From FEB-12 sp964503315 (GTDB taxonomy: Bacteria; Zixibacteria; MSB-5A5; GN15; FEB-12), in assembly GCA_964503315.1 (NCBI GenBank), contig CAZCZL010000014.1, positions 4,593 to 68,592 of the forward strand: 64,000 nucleotides of DNA. Direction: 5' to 3'. Positions 1-8,757 of the stretch are shown in pieces. A program made the position numbers and the translations under genes. The number at the start of each line of letters is the position of its first letter. Position 1 is the stretch's first letter. A model generated the notes under the pieces. The model saw only the letters and a list, made by a program, of their open reading frames with translations, was not told where the DNA came from and searched no databases.

Positions 1-657
1 CTTAAGGGCGTCTCGCTCACGCTGGAAAAGGGCGAGATCGTCGCCATCATCGGCGCAAACGGCGCCGGCAAGACCACGCTTATTAATACTATCTCGGGTG
101 TACTAAAACCGCACAAGGGTGAGATCCGCTTCAAGGGTGAAGTTGTTTCGGGGCAACCGGCCTACAAGATCACACGCAAGAAGATCATCCAGGTCCCCGA
201 AGGGCGCAAGGTCTTCAACAAGCTCTCGGTGCTGGAGAATATGGAAATGGGCGCTTTTGCCATCAATGACAAGGCGCGGATTCGTCAGAATATCGACCGG
301 ATGCAGGAGCTGTTTCCTATCCTGAAGGAGCGCGCATCCCAAGCCGCCGGAACTTTATCCGGTGGTGAACAGCAGATGCTGGCGATCGCCCGCGGTCTTA
401 TGGCGGAACCGGAATTGCTGATGTTCGATGAACCATCGATGGGCCTCTCTCCCGTGATGGTCGAGAAGGTCTTCCAGATCATTAAAGAGATAAATCAGCG
501 TGGCATAAGTTGTCTGCTCGTCGAACAAAACGCCCGTAAATCACTGCAAATAGCCCATCGAGCCTACGTCCTTGAGACCGGCTCTATCGTTCTTTCGGAT
601 ACCGCGTCGCATCTGCTGGAAAATGAGCAGGTGAAAAAAGCGTATCTCGGCGCATAA
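1..657 (+). CDS. livF: Branched-chain amino-acid ABC transporter ATPase, LivF type (5' truncated by window edge)
   Basis: The reading frame is open from the first base, so roughly the first 15-20 residues lie outside the window; 218 residues are visible. Walker A (GANGAGKTT, fragment residues 18-26), the ABC signature LSGGEQQ (119-125) and Walker B LLMFDEP (139-145) are intact. The switch region reads LVEQNA with no His, which is typical of LivF rather than of most ABC ATPases. LivF is one of two cytoplasmic ATPases driving the LivHM permease for branched-chain amino acids or related substrates. The other liv genes must lie upstream. The stop is followed by about 170 bp before cydA. The family is confident; the substrate is inferred. 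Confidence 0.88.
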   Translation, partial: LKGVSLTLEKGEIVAIIGANGAGKTTLINTISGVLKPHKGEIRFKGEVVSGQPAYKITRKKIIQVPEGRKVFNKLSVLENMEMGAFAINDKARIRQNIDRMQELFPILKERASQAAGTLSGGEQQMLAIARGLMAEPELLMFDEPSMGLSPVMVEKVFQIIKEINQRGISCLLVEQNARKSLQIAHRAYVLETGSIVLSDTASHLLENEQVKKAYLGA

Positions 658-770
658 CTGCCCGTCGCTGCTATCCACTCACCCGTCTGAGTTAGTCAGA
701 CTAATTTTCGATTTCATCGCGTACTCATCGTTTTTTTAGAACCTTCCGGCCGTAACGGCTGTTATCATCT

Positions 771-788
771 TAGTGAATTTCTTCACAT
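771..788. promoter_or_regulatory. Putative Rex (NADH/NAD-sensing repressor) operator upstream of cydAB
   Basis: The inverted repeat GTGAA-TTTC-TTCAC lies at 773-786. Extended to 18 bp it matches the published Rex consensus TTGTGAA-N4-TTCACAA at 12 of 14 fixed positions. It sits about 40 bp upstream of the preferred cydA start, where a repressor would block transcription or promoter escape. Rex is known to repress cytochrome bd genes in Streptomyces. No rex gene is in this window, so the link is inference. Confidence 0.5.
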
Positions 789-827
789 GAATCTGGTCGC
801 ACTCGTGTGGCCCTGAGGATTGAGCTT

Positions 828-2174
828 ATGGATGCGCTGACATTATCACGGTGGCAGTTCGGACTGACCATCGGATTCCATTACCTCTTCCCCGTGCTCA
901 GCATCGGCCTCGGCTTCCTGTTGGTCATCATGGAGGGGATGTATCTCAAGACGGGGCGGGAACTCTACCACCAGATGACCCGCTTCTGGGTCAAGATCTT
1001 TGGACTGATTTTCGCGCTTGGAGTGGCCACCGGAATTGTCATGGAGTTCCAGTTCGGCACCAATTGGTCGAACTACTCGCGCTTTGTCGGCGATGTCTTC
1101 GGCAGCGCCCTGGCCGCAGAGGGTATCTTCGCGTTTTTCCTCGAATCCGGTTTCCTCGCCCTGCTCCTCTTCGGTTGGAACAAGGTCTCCAAGAAAATGC
1201 ACTTCTTCTCGACTGTGATGGTCGCGGCAGGTGCGCACTTCAGCGCTATTTGGATAGTCGTCGCCAATTCCTGGCAGCAGACTCCAGCCGGACACCATAT
1301 CGTCAACCTTGAGATCGGCACCCGCGCTGAGATCACGGACTTCTGGGCGATGGTCTTCAATCCGTCATTTGTCGATCGCATCTGGCATGTCTATATGGGC
1401 GCCTGGCAGGCCGGGGCGTTTTTTGTCCTGTCAGTCTCAGCATGGTACCTGCTGAAAAATCGCCACCTCGATTTCGCGAAGATCTCCCTTAAGATCGGTC
1501 TGGTCTTCGCCGCCATTGCGTCTCTCCTTCAATTGGTCAGCGGACATGAGAGCGCGGTCGGTGTCGCGAAAAATCAACCGGCCAAACTGGCGGCGTTCGA
1601 GGCACATTACCCTGTCTCCGCTCCCGCCGACCTTTACCTGTTTGGCTGGGTCGATGATGAATCACAGATCGTCAAGTACGGTCTCAAAGCCCCGGGCATG
1701 CTTAGTTACCTTGTCTATGGAGACGTCACTCATCCGGTCACCGGACTGAATCAATTCCCCGCGGATGAACGCCCGCCGGTCAATCTCGTTTTCCAGGCGT
1801 ACCATGCGATGGTCGGTATCGGCATGCTGCTCATCCTGCTGTCATGGCTGGGGCTCTATCTTCTCTGGCGTAAGAAACTCTGGCAAGCCAGATGGTATCT
1901 CTACGCCCTGGTCGGGTCGGTGATGTTGCCGCAGGCCGCCAACCAGCTTGGATGGTTCAGTGCGGAGGTAGGACGGCAACCCTGGGTGGTTTATGGGTTG
2001 CTCAAAACCGCAGATGGCCTCTCGCCAACTGTCAAAGCGGGCGAAGTTATGGCTTCGATAATTATGTTTGGTATCATCTATGCATTGCTGTTCGTACTTT
2101 TCCTTTATCTGCTGAATGAAAAGATTCAGCATGGACCCGAAGATGATTCCATCGCGGAAGGACATCGCGCATGA
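828..2174 (+). CDS. cydA: Cytochrome bd ubiquinol oxidase subunit I
   Basis: This is the membrane quinol oxidase subunit carrying hemes b558, b595 and d; it oxidises quinol and reduces O2 to water with high affinity. The ATG at 828 is chosen because GAGGA at 815-819 gives an 8-base spacing; a GTG at 807 would add seven residues. Visible hallmarks are the N-terminal heme ligand in GFHYLFP (H18), the Q-loop motif QPAKLAAFE (equivalents of E. coli Gln249, Lys252, Glu257), the AYHAMVGIGM region holding the b558 Met, and GRQPW. At 448 residues it lacks the long Q-loop extension of the E. coli enzyme. It overlaps cydB by 4 bp (ATGA), so the two are translationally coupled. Confidence 0.95.
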   Translation: MDALTLSRWQFGLTIGFHYLFPVLSIGLGFLLVIMEGMYLKTGRELYHQMTRFWVKIFGLIFALGVATGIVMEFQFGTNWSNYSRFVGDVFGSALAAEGIFAFFLESGFLALLLFGWNKVSKKMHFFSTVMVAAGAHFSAIWIVVANSWQQTPAGHHIVNLEIGTRAEITDFWAMVFNPSFVDRIWHVYMGAWQAGAFFVLSVSAWYLLKNRHLDFAKISLKIGLVFAAIASLLQLVSGHESAVGVAKNQPAKLAAFEAHYPVSAPADLYLFGWVDDESQIVKYGLKAPGMLSYLVYGDVTHPVTGLNQFPADERPPVNLVFQAYHAMVGIGMLLILLSWLGLYLLWRKKLWQARWYLYALVGSVMLPQAANQLGWFSAEVGRQPWVVYGLLKTADGLSPTVKAGEVMASIIMFGIIYALLFVLFLYLLNEKIQHGPEDDSIAEGHRA

Positions 2175-3193
2175 ACATTGACCTCAACACTATCTGGTTT
2201 GGGATAATTGGCATCCTTTTCACCGGGTACGCGATCCTTGACGGATTTGACCTTGGCGTCGGCGCCCTGCATCTCTTCTCCAAAGGAGACACCGAGCGAC
2301 GGACCATGCTCAACGCCATCGGCCCGGTCTGGGATGGGAACGAGGTCTGGCTCGTGACCGCCGGTGGCGCGCTGTTCGCCGCCTTCCCGGAAGTTTACGC
2401 CACCGCTTTCTCCGGATTCTACCTCGCCTTCATGCTGCTTCTCGCCGCGCTGATCTTTCGGGCGGTCGCGATCGAGTTTCGATCCAAGCGAGAGGGTAAG
2501 ATCTGGAGACAAGGGTGGGATATCAGTTTCTCCGCAGCTAGCATCCTTGCGTCGCTCTTGATCGGGATTGCGCTCGGCAATATCGCGTGGGGGATACCGC
2601 TCGACTCCCAGCATGAGTTCGCCGGATCTTTTTTGGGGATGATACATCCATATTCGTTACTGGTCGGTATCACCACGGTCGCGCTGTTCATGATGCATGG
2701 TTCCATCTATGTCGTGCTCAAAACTGAAGGGAACCTCCAGGCGCGGGCCAGACTCTGGACCCGCAATGGCATCATCTTCTTTATCATCGGGTACGCCTTC
2801 ACGACGCTCTTCACGCTACTATATGTTCCACATATGACCGACACGATCAGGGAGCACCCTGCGCTGTTCATTGTCCCGATGATCACCATTCTCGCGATCG
2901 CCAATATTCCGCGCGAGATCCACCACGGCCGCGATTTCCGCGCGTTCCTCTCCTCATCGCTGGCGGTGGCCGCTTTGCTGGCGCTTTTCGGTATCGGCAT
3001 GTATCCATTCATGATCTTTTCTCAGCCGATGCCGGAGAACAGCCTGACCATCTACAATGCCGCGTCATCGCCCGACACGCTCAAGATCATGCTGATCATC
3101 GCCCTCATCGGCATGCCGATGGTGCTGGCGTACACGATCAGTATCTATTGGATATTCCGTGGAAAAGTGAAGCTGGAGAAAACTAGTTACTAG
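2171..3193 (+). CDS. cydB: Cytochrome bd ubiquinol oxidase subunit II
   Basis: CydB is the second core subunit of cytochrome bd oxidase, a polytopic membrane protein that pairs with CydA. The 340-residue product begins with a membrane segment followed by YAILDGFDLGVGALH and then GPVWDGNEVWL, both diagnostic of the family. Length and about eight to nine hydrophobic segments fit. The ATG overlaps the cydA stop. No cydC/cydD (heme/thiol exporter needed for assembly) follows; instead an opposite-strand gene ends 11 bp downstream, so the operon here is only cydAB. Confidence 0.95.
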   Translation: MNIDLNTIWFGIIGILFTGYAILDGFDLGVGALHLFSKGDTERRTMLNAIGPVWDGNEVWLVTAGGALFAAFPEVYATAFSGFYLAFMLLLAALIFRAVAIEFRSKREGKIWRQGWDISFSAASILASLLIGIALGNIAWGIPLDSQHEFAGSFLGMIHPYSLLVGITTVALFMMHGSIYVVLKTEGNLQARARLWTRNGIIFFIIGYAFTTLFTLLYVPHMTDTIREHPALFIVPMITILAIANIPREIHHGRDFRAFLSSSLAVAALLALFGIGMYPFMIFSQPMPENSLTIYNAASSPDTLKIMLIIALIGMPMVLAYTISIYWIFRGKVKLEKTSY

Positions 3194-3204
3194 AGCGCGA
3201 AAGA

Positions 3205-5799
3205 CTACATCAGCACGACCAGCGTCCCGATCTGGGTCTTGCCGTTCTCATCCTCGACCGACCAATAGTACAGCCCCGAGACGATCATCTGCACATTGCG
3301 GTTGATCATGTCCCACGTCGCGTGGTTGGCTTTGGGGTCAGACGGGTCAACATCGTGTCGAAGTTCCCGTACCAGGTCGCCGTCCAGTGTATGTATCCGG
3401 ATAGTGCACTTTGCCGGCACATTGACAAAGTGTATCGCGCGTACTCGGTCGTTGATCTTTTCCGGATGTCCTCTTCCCTCCCAACCTCCATCCCGGTACC
3501 CACCGTCAGTTCGATACGGGTTCGGATAGATATAGACTGGCGGAAGGGTTCCATCCAATTGATCCGTGGAACTGGCCGGATAGGCCGACTGCAATCCGAG
3601 AAGTTTGGCGCTCTCGAGAGGCTGGAGCCCGACCTTTGGCGATCCAAAATCAAATGCCGTCACGCTCACATAATACGGCACGGTCGGGAGGAGACCGGTG
3701 ATCTCGCACTCATACTCGTAATATTTCAACTGGCCGTCTTCGGTCAGCATATCCGGTGTGATAGGCAGTTCGAAATTCGGTTTCGGTTCATTCGGGAATC
3801 GCTTCTTTATCGGCGTGTCGATCCCCAGCCGAGACACGTTGTTGTCATGCGGCACGAAATAGAGAATAGAGTCAAGATACCGCGCCCCGCGATACGGATT
3901 CAGCGGTCCGTGGTTCGCCGGATGAAACAGCGTATCAGCGCACGGATCAAGCGCGCTGCTGAATCGGCAGCGGATCTCGTCGACTGTTGCCGGTATTCCT
4001 GTCAGCTCATATCCGGGAGTCGGCTTCTTGCGTTCGTTATACGCGTAGATATCCCAGTTATTAAAATCGTACGATGCCGCCAGCCCTAAGCTCGCCTCTC
4101 GATCATCTCTCCCCAGATACACATGGTACCCCTCAAAATCGACATACCCCGAAAGGAAATCCCGATAGATCTCGGAGCGATACCCGTTGAAGCGTACCTT
4201 CACCCCATTGACGATCGGTTCAAGCCAGATCAGCGGCGAAGGCGGCGGTGATTCCGCTCGCCAGTCCGGCACACCGTCCCCTTCGTAGTACGTGGTATCG
4301 ACGACTGTCGCCACCCAGTGACCATCGACGAAGGAGGAATCAAGGACGCATATCCGTGTTTTCCCGAAATACCCATCGCCATCGGTATCGATCCCCGGAT
4401 TATCATAAATGCGTCCCGCCCAGGCGGCATTGGTGGCGAACGGCGCTATGTTCAGACCTTGCAGATAGCGCTCCGGATAGTAATTCCCAAATCGAAGGTT
4501 CATATAGGCGTTGATGAAGTCAACATGTAGACTCTCACCACCTATATACGCGAATGGAATGTCAACCTGCTCACGCGGCCTAAGAGAATACGGCCCAAGC
4601 GACATCAGGTAGCACCCATCCGCGCCGCGCGAGATAGTCCTCGCGTTGGACGCGTTCGGCGGCATCCAGACAGGATCAGAGACGGCGATCCGGCCGGTCA
4701 TCACCTGACCGTAATCGATCTCGCCATTACTCATTAGGAAATACTTCGCACGATCTCCGGCCGGCGCGCCAAATCCATTCCCCAGATTGCGGTAGTTCTC
4801 GCGCTTCTGAGGTCCGAAATCAAACGGCGTACCGATTCCGGGCACCCACCAGTTGAATGACAACTGCTCATCCGGGGTCGGCTGGCGAAGGAACCGGATC
4901 CCCGTCACATTCGGCACCATCAATCCTGTCGATGATACCCAGTCGCCATCCATATCCGCCGACCAGGCAAGATTCAGCGTATCGTCAAATTCGCATTGTG
5001 TGTAATTACTCGCTGGATACGACTCCAGGAACCCGATAATATCATCCCTTCCACCGGACTCTGTCTTGTTCGGCGTGGAATTGAGACTCACGCCAAAATC
5101 CACCTGGTAGCGATGCGCGTCCGGATCCATGAACACACCCGCGTACAGCGAGCTGATATCATTGTTGCCGATATTCGTTATCCGCAGATTGAACAGGATG
5201 ATGTCATCCGCGTACCCATAAGACCACATGTAGGATTCCTGGCGGACCTCAATTCCAAGCGGCCGGTGCCCTCGGCCATCCGTTTGATCGAACGACGCAA
5301 ACGCGTTCCCAAACGTTAAGGTATCTTGATAGACAGCGACTATATCCTGCTCTGACTTGGCGTCGATGATCATATCCTCGGTCGGCCCAAGGGTCGATCG
5401 TCTCTGAAACAGCCCGTAAGGGTAAGCATCGGGATGAAACTCGCGCGAGTAGTTGTTCTGCTGCACCGCGGTTGATACCAGCGTATCACGCCCTACTACG
5501 CCACCGATCCAAACGCCGCCGTGGTAGAGATAGATCTTATTGCTCGATTTTGGATACTGCATATCGCCGATCTTGGCGCCGGTGAAACAATCGTAGTAAA
5601 AGTTCTCCTTGCCGTGACTAAGCCTCCCGAAATTGGTCAACCCGACATACATCTTCCCCAGATCATGCGCGGTTACGCAGTAGGCCGGAGTGGTGGTCTG
5701 GGCAATGACTGGCACGGATAGGCAGGTCAGCAGGAACAGGAGGAAAACTCCCCCTGAGAACATCAAGCGAGTTTTGTTTAACGTGCCGCAGACGGTCAT
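3205..5799 (-). CDS. Giant secreted protein with FlgD/T9SS-like C-terminal tail, paralogue A
   Basis: Function unrecognised. The ATG at 5799 gives 864 residues with a cleavable signal peptide ending near VPVIAQ; a TTG at 5838 and an ATG at 5763 are alternatives. The mature N-terminus has YCVTAHDLGKMYVGLTNFG, then YLYHGGVWIGGVVGRDTLVST. Mid-protein lie a possible calcium loop (DTDGDGYFGK) and YEGDGVPDWRA. The C-terminal about 110 residues begin with VYIYPNPYRTD and end with SGLYYWSVE...GTLVVLM, resembling the FlgD-Ig/type A sorting domains of FCB-group secreted proteins. It is a tandem duplicate of the next gene (paralogue B) and related to paralogue C at 43760-46399. A cell-surface or extracellular role is inferred. 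Confidence 0.75.
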   Translation of the reverse strand: MTVCGTLNKTRLMFSGGVFLLFLLTCLSVPVIAQTTTPAYCVTAHDLGKMYVGLTNFGRLSHGKENFYYDCFTGAKIGDMQYPKSSNKIYLYHGGVWIGGVVGRDTLVSTAVQQNNYSREFHPDAYPYGLFQRRSTLGPTEDMIIDAKSEQDIVAVYQDTLTFGNAFASFDQTDGRGHRPLGIEVRQESYMWSYGYADDIILFNLRITNIGNNDISSLYAGVFMDPDAHRYQVDFGVSLNSTPNKTESGGRDDIIGFLESYPASNYTQCEFDDTLNLAWSADMDGDWVSSTGLMVPNVTGIRFLRQPTPDEQLSFNWWVPGIGTPFDFGPQKRENYRNLGNGFGAPAGDRAKYFLMSNGEIDYGQVMTGRIAVSDPVWMPPNASNARTISRGADGCYLMSLGPYSLRPREQVDIPFAYIGGESLHVDFINAYMNLRFGNYYPERYLQGLNIAPFATNAAWAGRIYDNPGIDTDGDGYFGKTRICVLDSSFVDGHWVATVVDTTYYEGDGVPDWRAESPPPSPLIWLEPIVNGVKVRFNGYRSEIYRDFLSGYVDFEGYHVYLGRDDREASLGLAASYDFNNWDIYAYNERKKPTPGYELTGIPATVDEIRCRFSSALDPCADTLFHPANHGPLNPYRGARYLDSILYFVPHDNNVSRLGIDTPIKKRFPNEPKPNFELPITPDMLTEDGQLKYYEYECEITGLLPTVPYYVSVTAFDFGSPKVGLQPLESAKLLGLQSAYPASSTDQLDGTLPPVYIYPNPYRTDGGYRDGGWEGRGHPEKINDRVRAIHFVNVPAKCTIRIHTLDGDLVRELRHDVDPSDPKANHATWDMINRNVQMIVSGLYYWSVEDENGKTQIGTLVVLM

Positions 5800-5868
5800 A
5801 GTGACTTCACTAGTGCAGGAAACAGCGACCGAAGTCAAGCGCGACCTGGCCCGCCCTTTCGCCGCCGA

Positions 5869-8511
5869 TTACATCAGGACAACCAGTGTCCCGATCTGGG
5901 TCTTCCCCTGATCATCTTCCACGGACCAGTAGTACAACCCGGAAACGATCATCTGTACATTGCGCGAGATCATATCCCACGTCGCGTAATGCGCGTTGGG
6001 ATCCGATGGATCCATATCATGCCGTAGTTCGCGGATCAGATCCCCATCCAGCGAATGGATCCGGATCGTGCATTTCGCCGGTACATTCACGAAGTGGATC
6101 GCCCGCACCCGGTCGTTTATTCGATCGTAGTCCCCTCGGCCTTCCCACCCTCCATCGCGATACCCATCATCCACTCTGTAGGGATTCGGGTAGATATAGA
6201 CCGGCGGAAGGACATCGCCTAACTGGTCCGCGGATGCCGCGGGATAGGCATACTGAATATTCAGCACACGCGAACTCTCCAGCGGCTGAAGGCCCGCCTT
6301 GGGTGAACCGAAATCAAACGCGGTAACATTCACATAATACGGAACAGTCGGGAGCAATCCCGGTATCTCGCACTCATATTCGTAATACTTGAAATACCCG
6401 TCCTCGGTCAACATGTCCGGCGTCACCGGCTGCAACAGATCGGGCTTGGGTTCATCCGGGAACCGTTTCTTGATGGGCGTATCGTACCCGAGCCGGTAGA
6501 CATTGTTGTCATGCGGCTGGAAATAGACGGTCGAATCAAGATACCGGGCCGACTGATACGGATTCGACATCCCATGTTCACTCGGTCGCAGCAAGGTGTC
6601 GTTGCACGGGTCGGCCGCGTTGCTGAAGCGACACCGAATCTCTTCAGCGGTCGCCGGTATCCCCACTAATTCATATCCCGGGCGCGGCTTTTTCTTGGGG
6701 TTATAGGCATAGATATCGTAATTCTCCCGATCATACGACGCCGCCATCGACAACGATGACTCACGGTCGTCGCGCCCGATATAGACATGATACCCCTCGA
6801 AATCGACAAGACCGGACAAAAAGTCGCGCGTCGTCTCCGACTGGTATCCATTGAACCTGACACGTATCCCGTTCACTGTCTGGCTCAACCACATCGGCGG
6901 AGCCGGCGGTGGCGAGGCCGCTCGCCAATCCGGGATACCATCCCCCTCGTAATACGTCGTGTCTACTACCGTATATTTCCAGACGCCGTCGACGAACGCT
7001 GAATCGAGGAAACAGAGACGCATCTTCCCCGCGTAGCCATCGCTATCCGAATCGACTCCTGGATTGTCGTAGATGCGCGATGCCCAGACCGCGTTGGTGG
7101 CGAAAGGATCGAAATTCAGCCCCTGCCAATATTTGTCCGGCTTATATCCAAACCCGAGATTCAGATGACCATTCCACAAGTCGACATGCAGACTCTCACC
7201 GCCCACAAACGCCCATGGGATCTGAATCGTTTCATTCGGATCAAGGTCATATGGTCCCAATGACAGCAGATAGAACCCATCGCCAACCTTTGAGAGTTGC
7301 AGCGAAATCGCCGGATTTGGATACGCCCACACCGGATCACTGATGGCTATCTTCGCCGTGAACGGCTGCGAATAATCGACCTCTCCGTTACTCAGCAAGA
7401 AATACTTGCTCCGGTCACCGATCGGTTGACCGATCCCCGAGCCCAAATTCCGGAAATGGTCCCGGTGCTGTGGGCCAAAATCATACGCCGGATCGCCGTT
7501 CGGGATCCACCAGTTGAAGGACAACTGCTCATCCCCCTCCGGCGGGCGCAGGAACCTCACCCCGGTGACATTCGGCACCGCGAAGGTCTCGGTCGACCAA
7601 CTGGCATCCCCATTACCGTCGGTCGTAAATGCCATCTGGATAGTGTCCACATAGTCACACTGCGAGTAATACCTCGCCGGATGCGAATACAGGAATCCGG
7701 TCACGTCATCGCGACCGTTGGTCGGACGTTTCGCCGTCCCCGGCTGGCTCGCGCCGAAATCCTGCGCGAAGGTATGAACATCGGCGTCCATATTGATACC
7801 GAAATACAGCGAACGGATCGGATGATCACTGATATTGGTTAGTTGACAATTGAACAGGATAAAATCATCCGCATACCCATACGACCAGGCATAGGACTCC
7901 TGGTGAATGGCTATCCCCAGCGGTCGATGCGACCGGTTCTCCAAACCATCATTCGACGGAAACGCGTTCCCCGATACCAGCGTATCGTAATAATCACAGA
8001 CCAGATCCTGCTCGGATACCGCGTTCAGGAATTCAGGCGCGTTCGGGTCTAGAGTCGAACGTTTCTGGAATCGGCCATCCGGAAGCGCGTCAGGATGAAA
8101 TTCGCGCGACCACGTGTTATGTTCCTCGGAGGTCGAAACCAGCGTATCCTCTCCGACCACACCCCCGACCCAGACGCCCCCCTTGTACAGATAAACGGTA
8201 TTGGTCCCGCGAGGATATTGACAGTCAGGGATCTTTGCCCCGGTGAAGCAATCGAAGTAGAATGCCTCATTGCCGAAGCTGAGTCTCCCGAAATTGGTGA
8301 CCCCGACAAACAGCTTTCCGATATTGTGTGGCGTAATGCAATACCCCGGCGATGCCGCGCTGGCCGTAATGATCGGACGATCCGATTGGCCCACCGCTGC
8401 CGCGTGAAGCGAACTCAGAATTAATAGACTCCCCACTAACAATTGCAAAGATCTTCGAAAATTCAATCTCTCACCACAATACTGTCGATCTACCGGAGCC
8501 AGTCGTACCAT
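5869..8511 (-). CDS. Giant secreted protein with FlgD/T9SS-like C-terminal tail, paralogue B
   Basis: Function unrecognised. It is collinear along its length with paralogue A: GYCITPHNIGKLFVGVTNFG near the N-terminus, LYKGGVWVGGVVGEDTLVST, YEGDGIPDWRA, DFEGYHVYIGRDDRE, and the C-terminal VYIYPNPYRVDDGY ... GTLVVLM. The ATG at 8511 gives 880 residues. A TTG at 8466 with GGTGAG just upstream would give a more compact signal peptide (LNFRRSLQLLVGSLLIL...), and a TTG at 8550 is also open, so the start is uncertain. Only about 70 bp separate it from paralogue A on the same strand, consistent with local duplication and possible co-transcription. Confidence 0.75.
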   Translation of the reverse strand: MVRLAPVDRQYCGERLNFRRSLQLLVGSLLILSSLHAAAVGQSDRPIITASAASPGYCITPHNIGKLFVGVTNFGRLSFGNEAFYFDCFTGAKIPDCQYPRGTNTVYLYKGGVWVGGVVGEDTLVSTSEEHNTWSREFHPDALPDGRFQKRSTLDPNAPEFLNAVSEQDLVCDYYDTLVSGNAFPSNDGLENRSHRPLGIAIHQESYAWSYGYADDFILFNCQLTNISDHPIRSLYFGINMDADVHTFAQDFGASQPGTAKRPTNGRDDVTGFLYSHPARYYSQCDYVDTIQMAFTTDGNGDASWSTETFAVPNVTGVRFLRPPEGDEQLSFNWWIPNGDPAYDFGPQHRDHFRNLGSGIGQPIGDRSKYFLLSNGEVDYSQPFTAKIAISDPVWAYPNPAISLQLSKVGDGFYLLSLGPYDLDPNETIQIPWAFVGGESLHVDLWNGHLNLGFGYKPDKYWQGLNFDPFATNAVWASRIYDNPGVDSDSDGYAGKMRLCFLDSAFVDGVWKYTVVDTTYYEGDGIPDWRAASPPPAPPMWLSQTVNGIRVRFNGYQSETTRDFLSGLVDFEGYHVYIGRDDRESSLSMAASYDRENYDIYAYNPKKKPRPGYELVGIPATAEEIRCRFSNAADPCNDTLLRPSEHGMSNPYQSARYLDSTVYFQPHDNNVYRLGYDTPIKKRFPDEPKPDLLQPVTPDMLTEDGYFKYYEYECEIPGLLPTVPYYVNVTAFDFGSPKAGLQPLESSRVLNIQYAYPAASADQLGDVLPPVYIYPNPYRVDDGYRDGGWEGRGDYDRINDRVRAIHFVNVPAKCTIRIHSLDGDLIRELRHDMDPSDPNAHYATWDMISRNVQMIVSGLYYWSVEDDQGKTQIGTLVVLM

Positions 8512-8757
8512 CTGTCCGGGCGGATATGATAATGGAAAGATGTGAGACAAACAAGGTGTATAACTGCCTGTGTGCGAAGAAGCAGGGGTGCCGTAGTGAT
8601 GGCTTACCGGCCCCAGGTAATGCGCAGAATCTGCGAGTCAATGACCATGCCGAATTAGGCCTGCGACCAGAGGATTATAACAGGTGCGACAAGCGGTTAT
8701 GGCCGCCCCTCAGGATAGTGGCGGCTCCTCGCCGGATCGTACGAAACTGGCCTCCCC

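Noticed and set aside
7297..7842. Long plus-strand frames within 5869-8511 (e.g. 181 codons)
   Set aside because: They are antisense to a gene with clear signal peptide, domains and paralogues, and are Arg/Pro-rich as expected of shadow frames.
8700..8735. Terminator after the chemoreceptor gene
   Set aside because: GCCGCC/GGCGGC can pair near 8701-8727 but no T-run follows on the minus strand, so it is not called.
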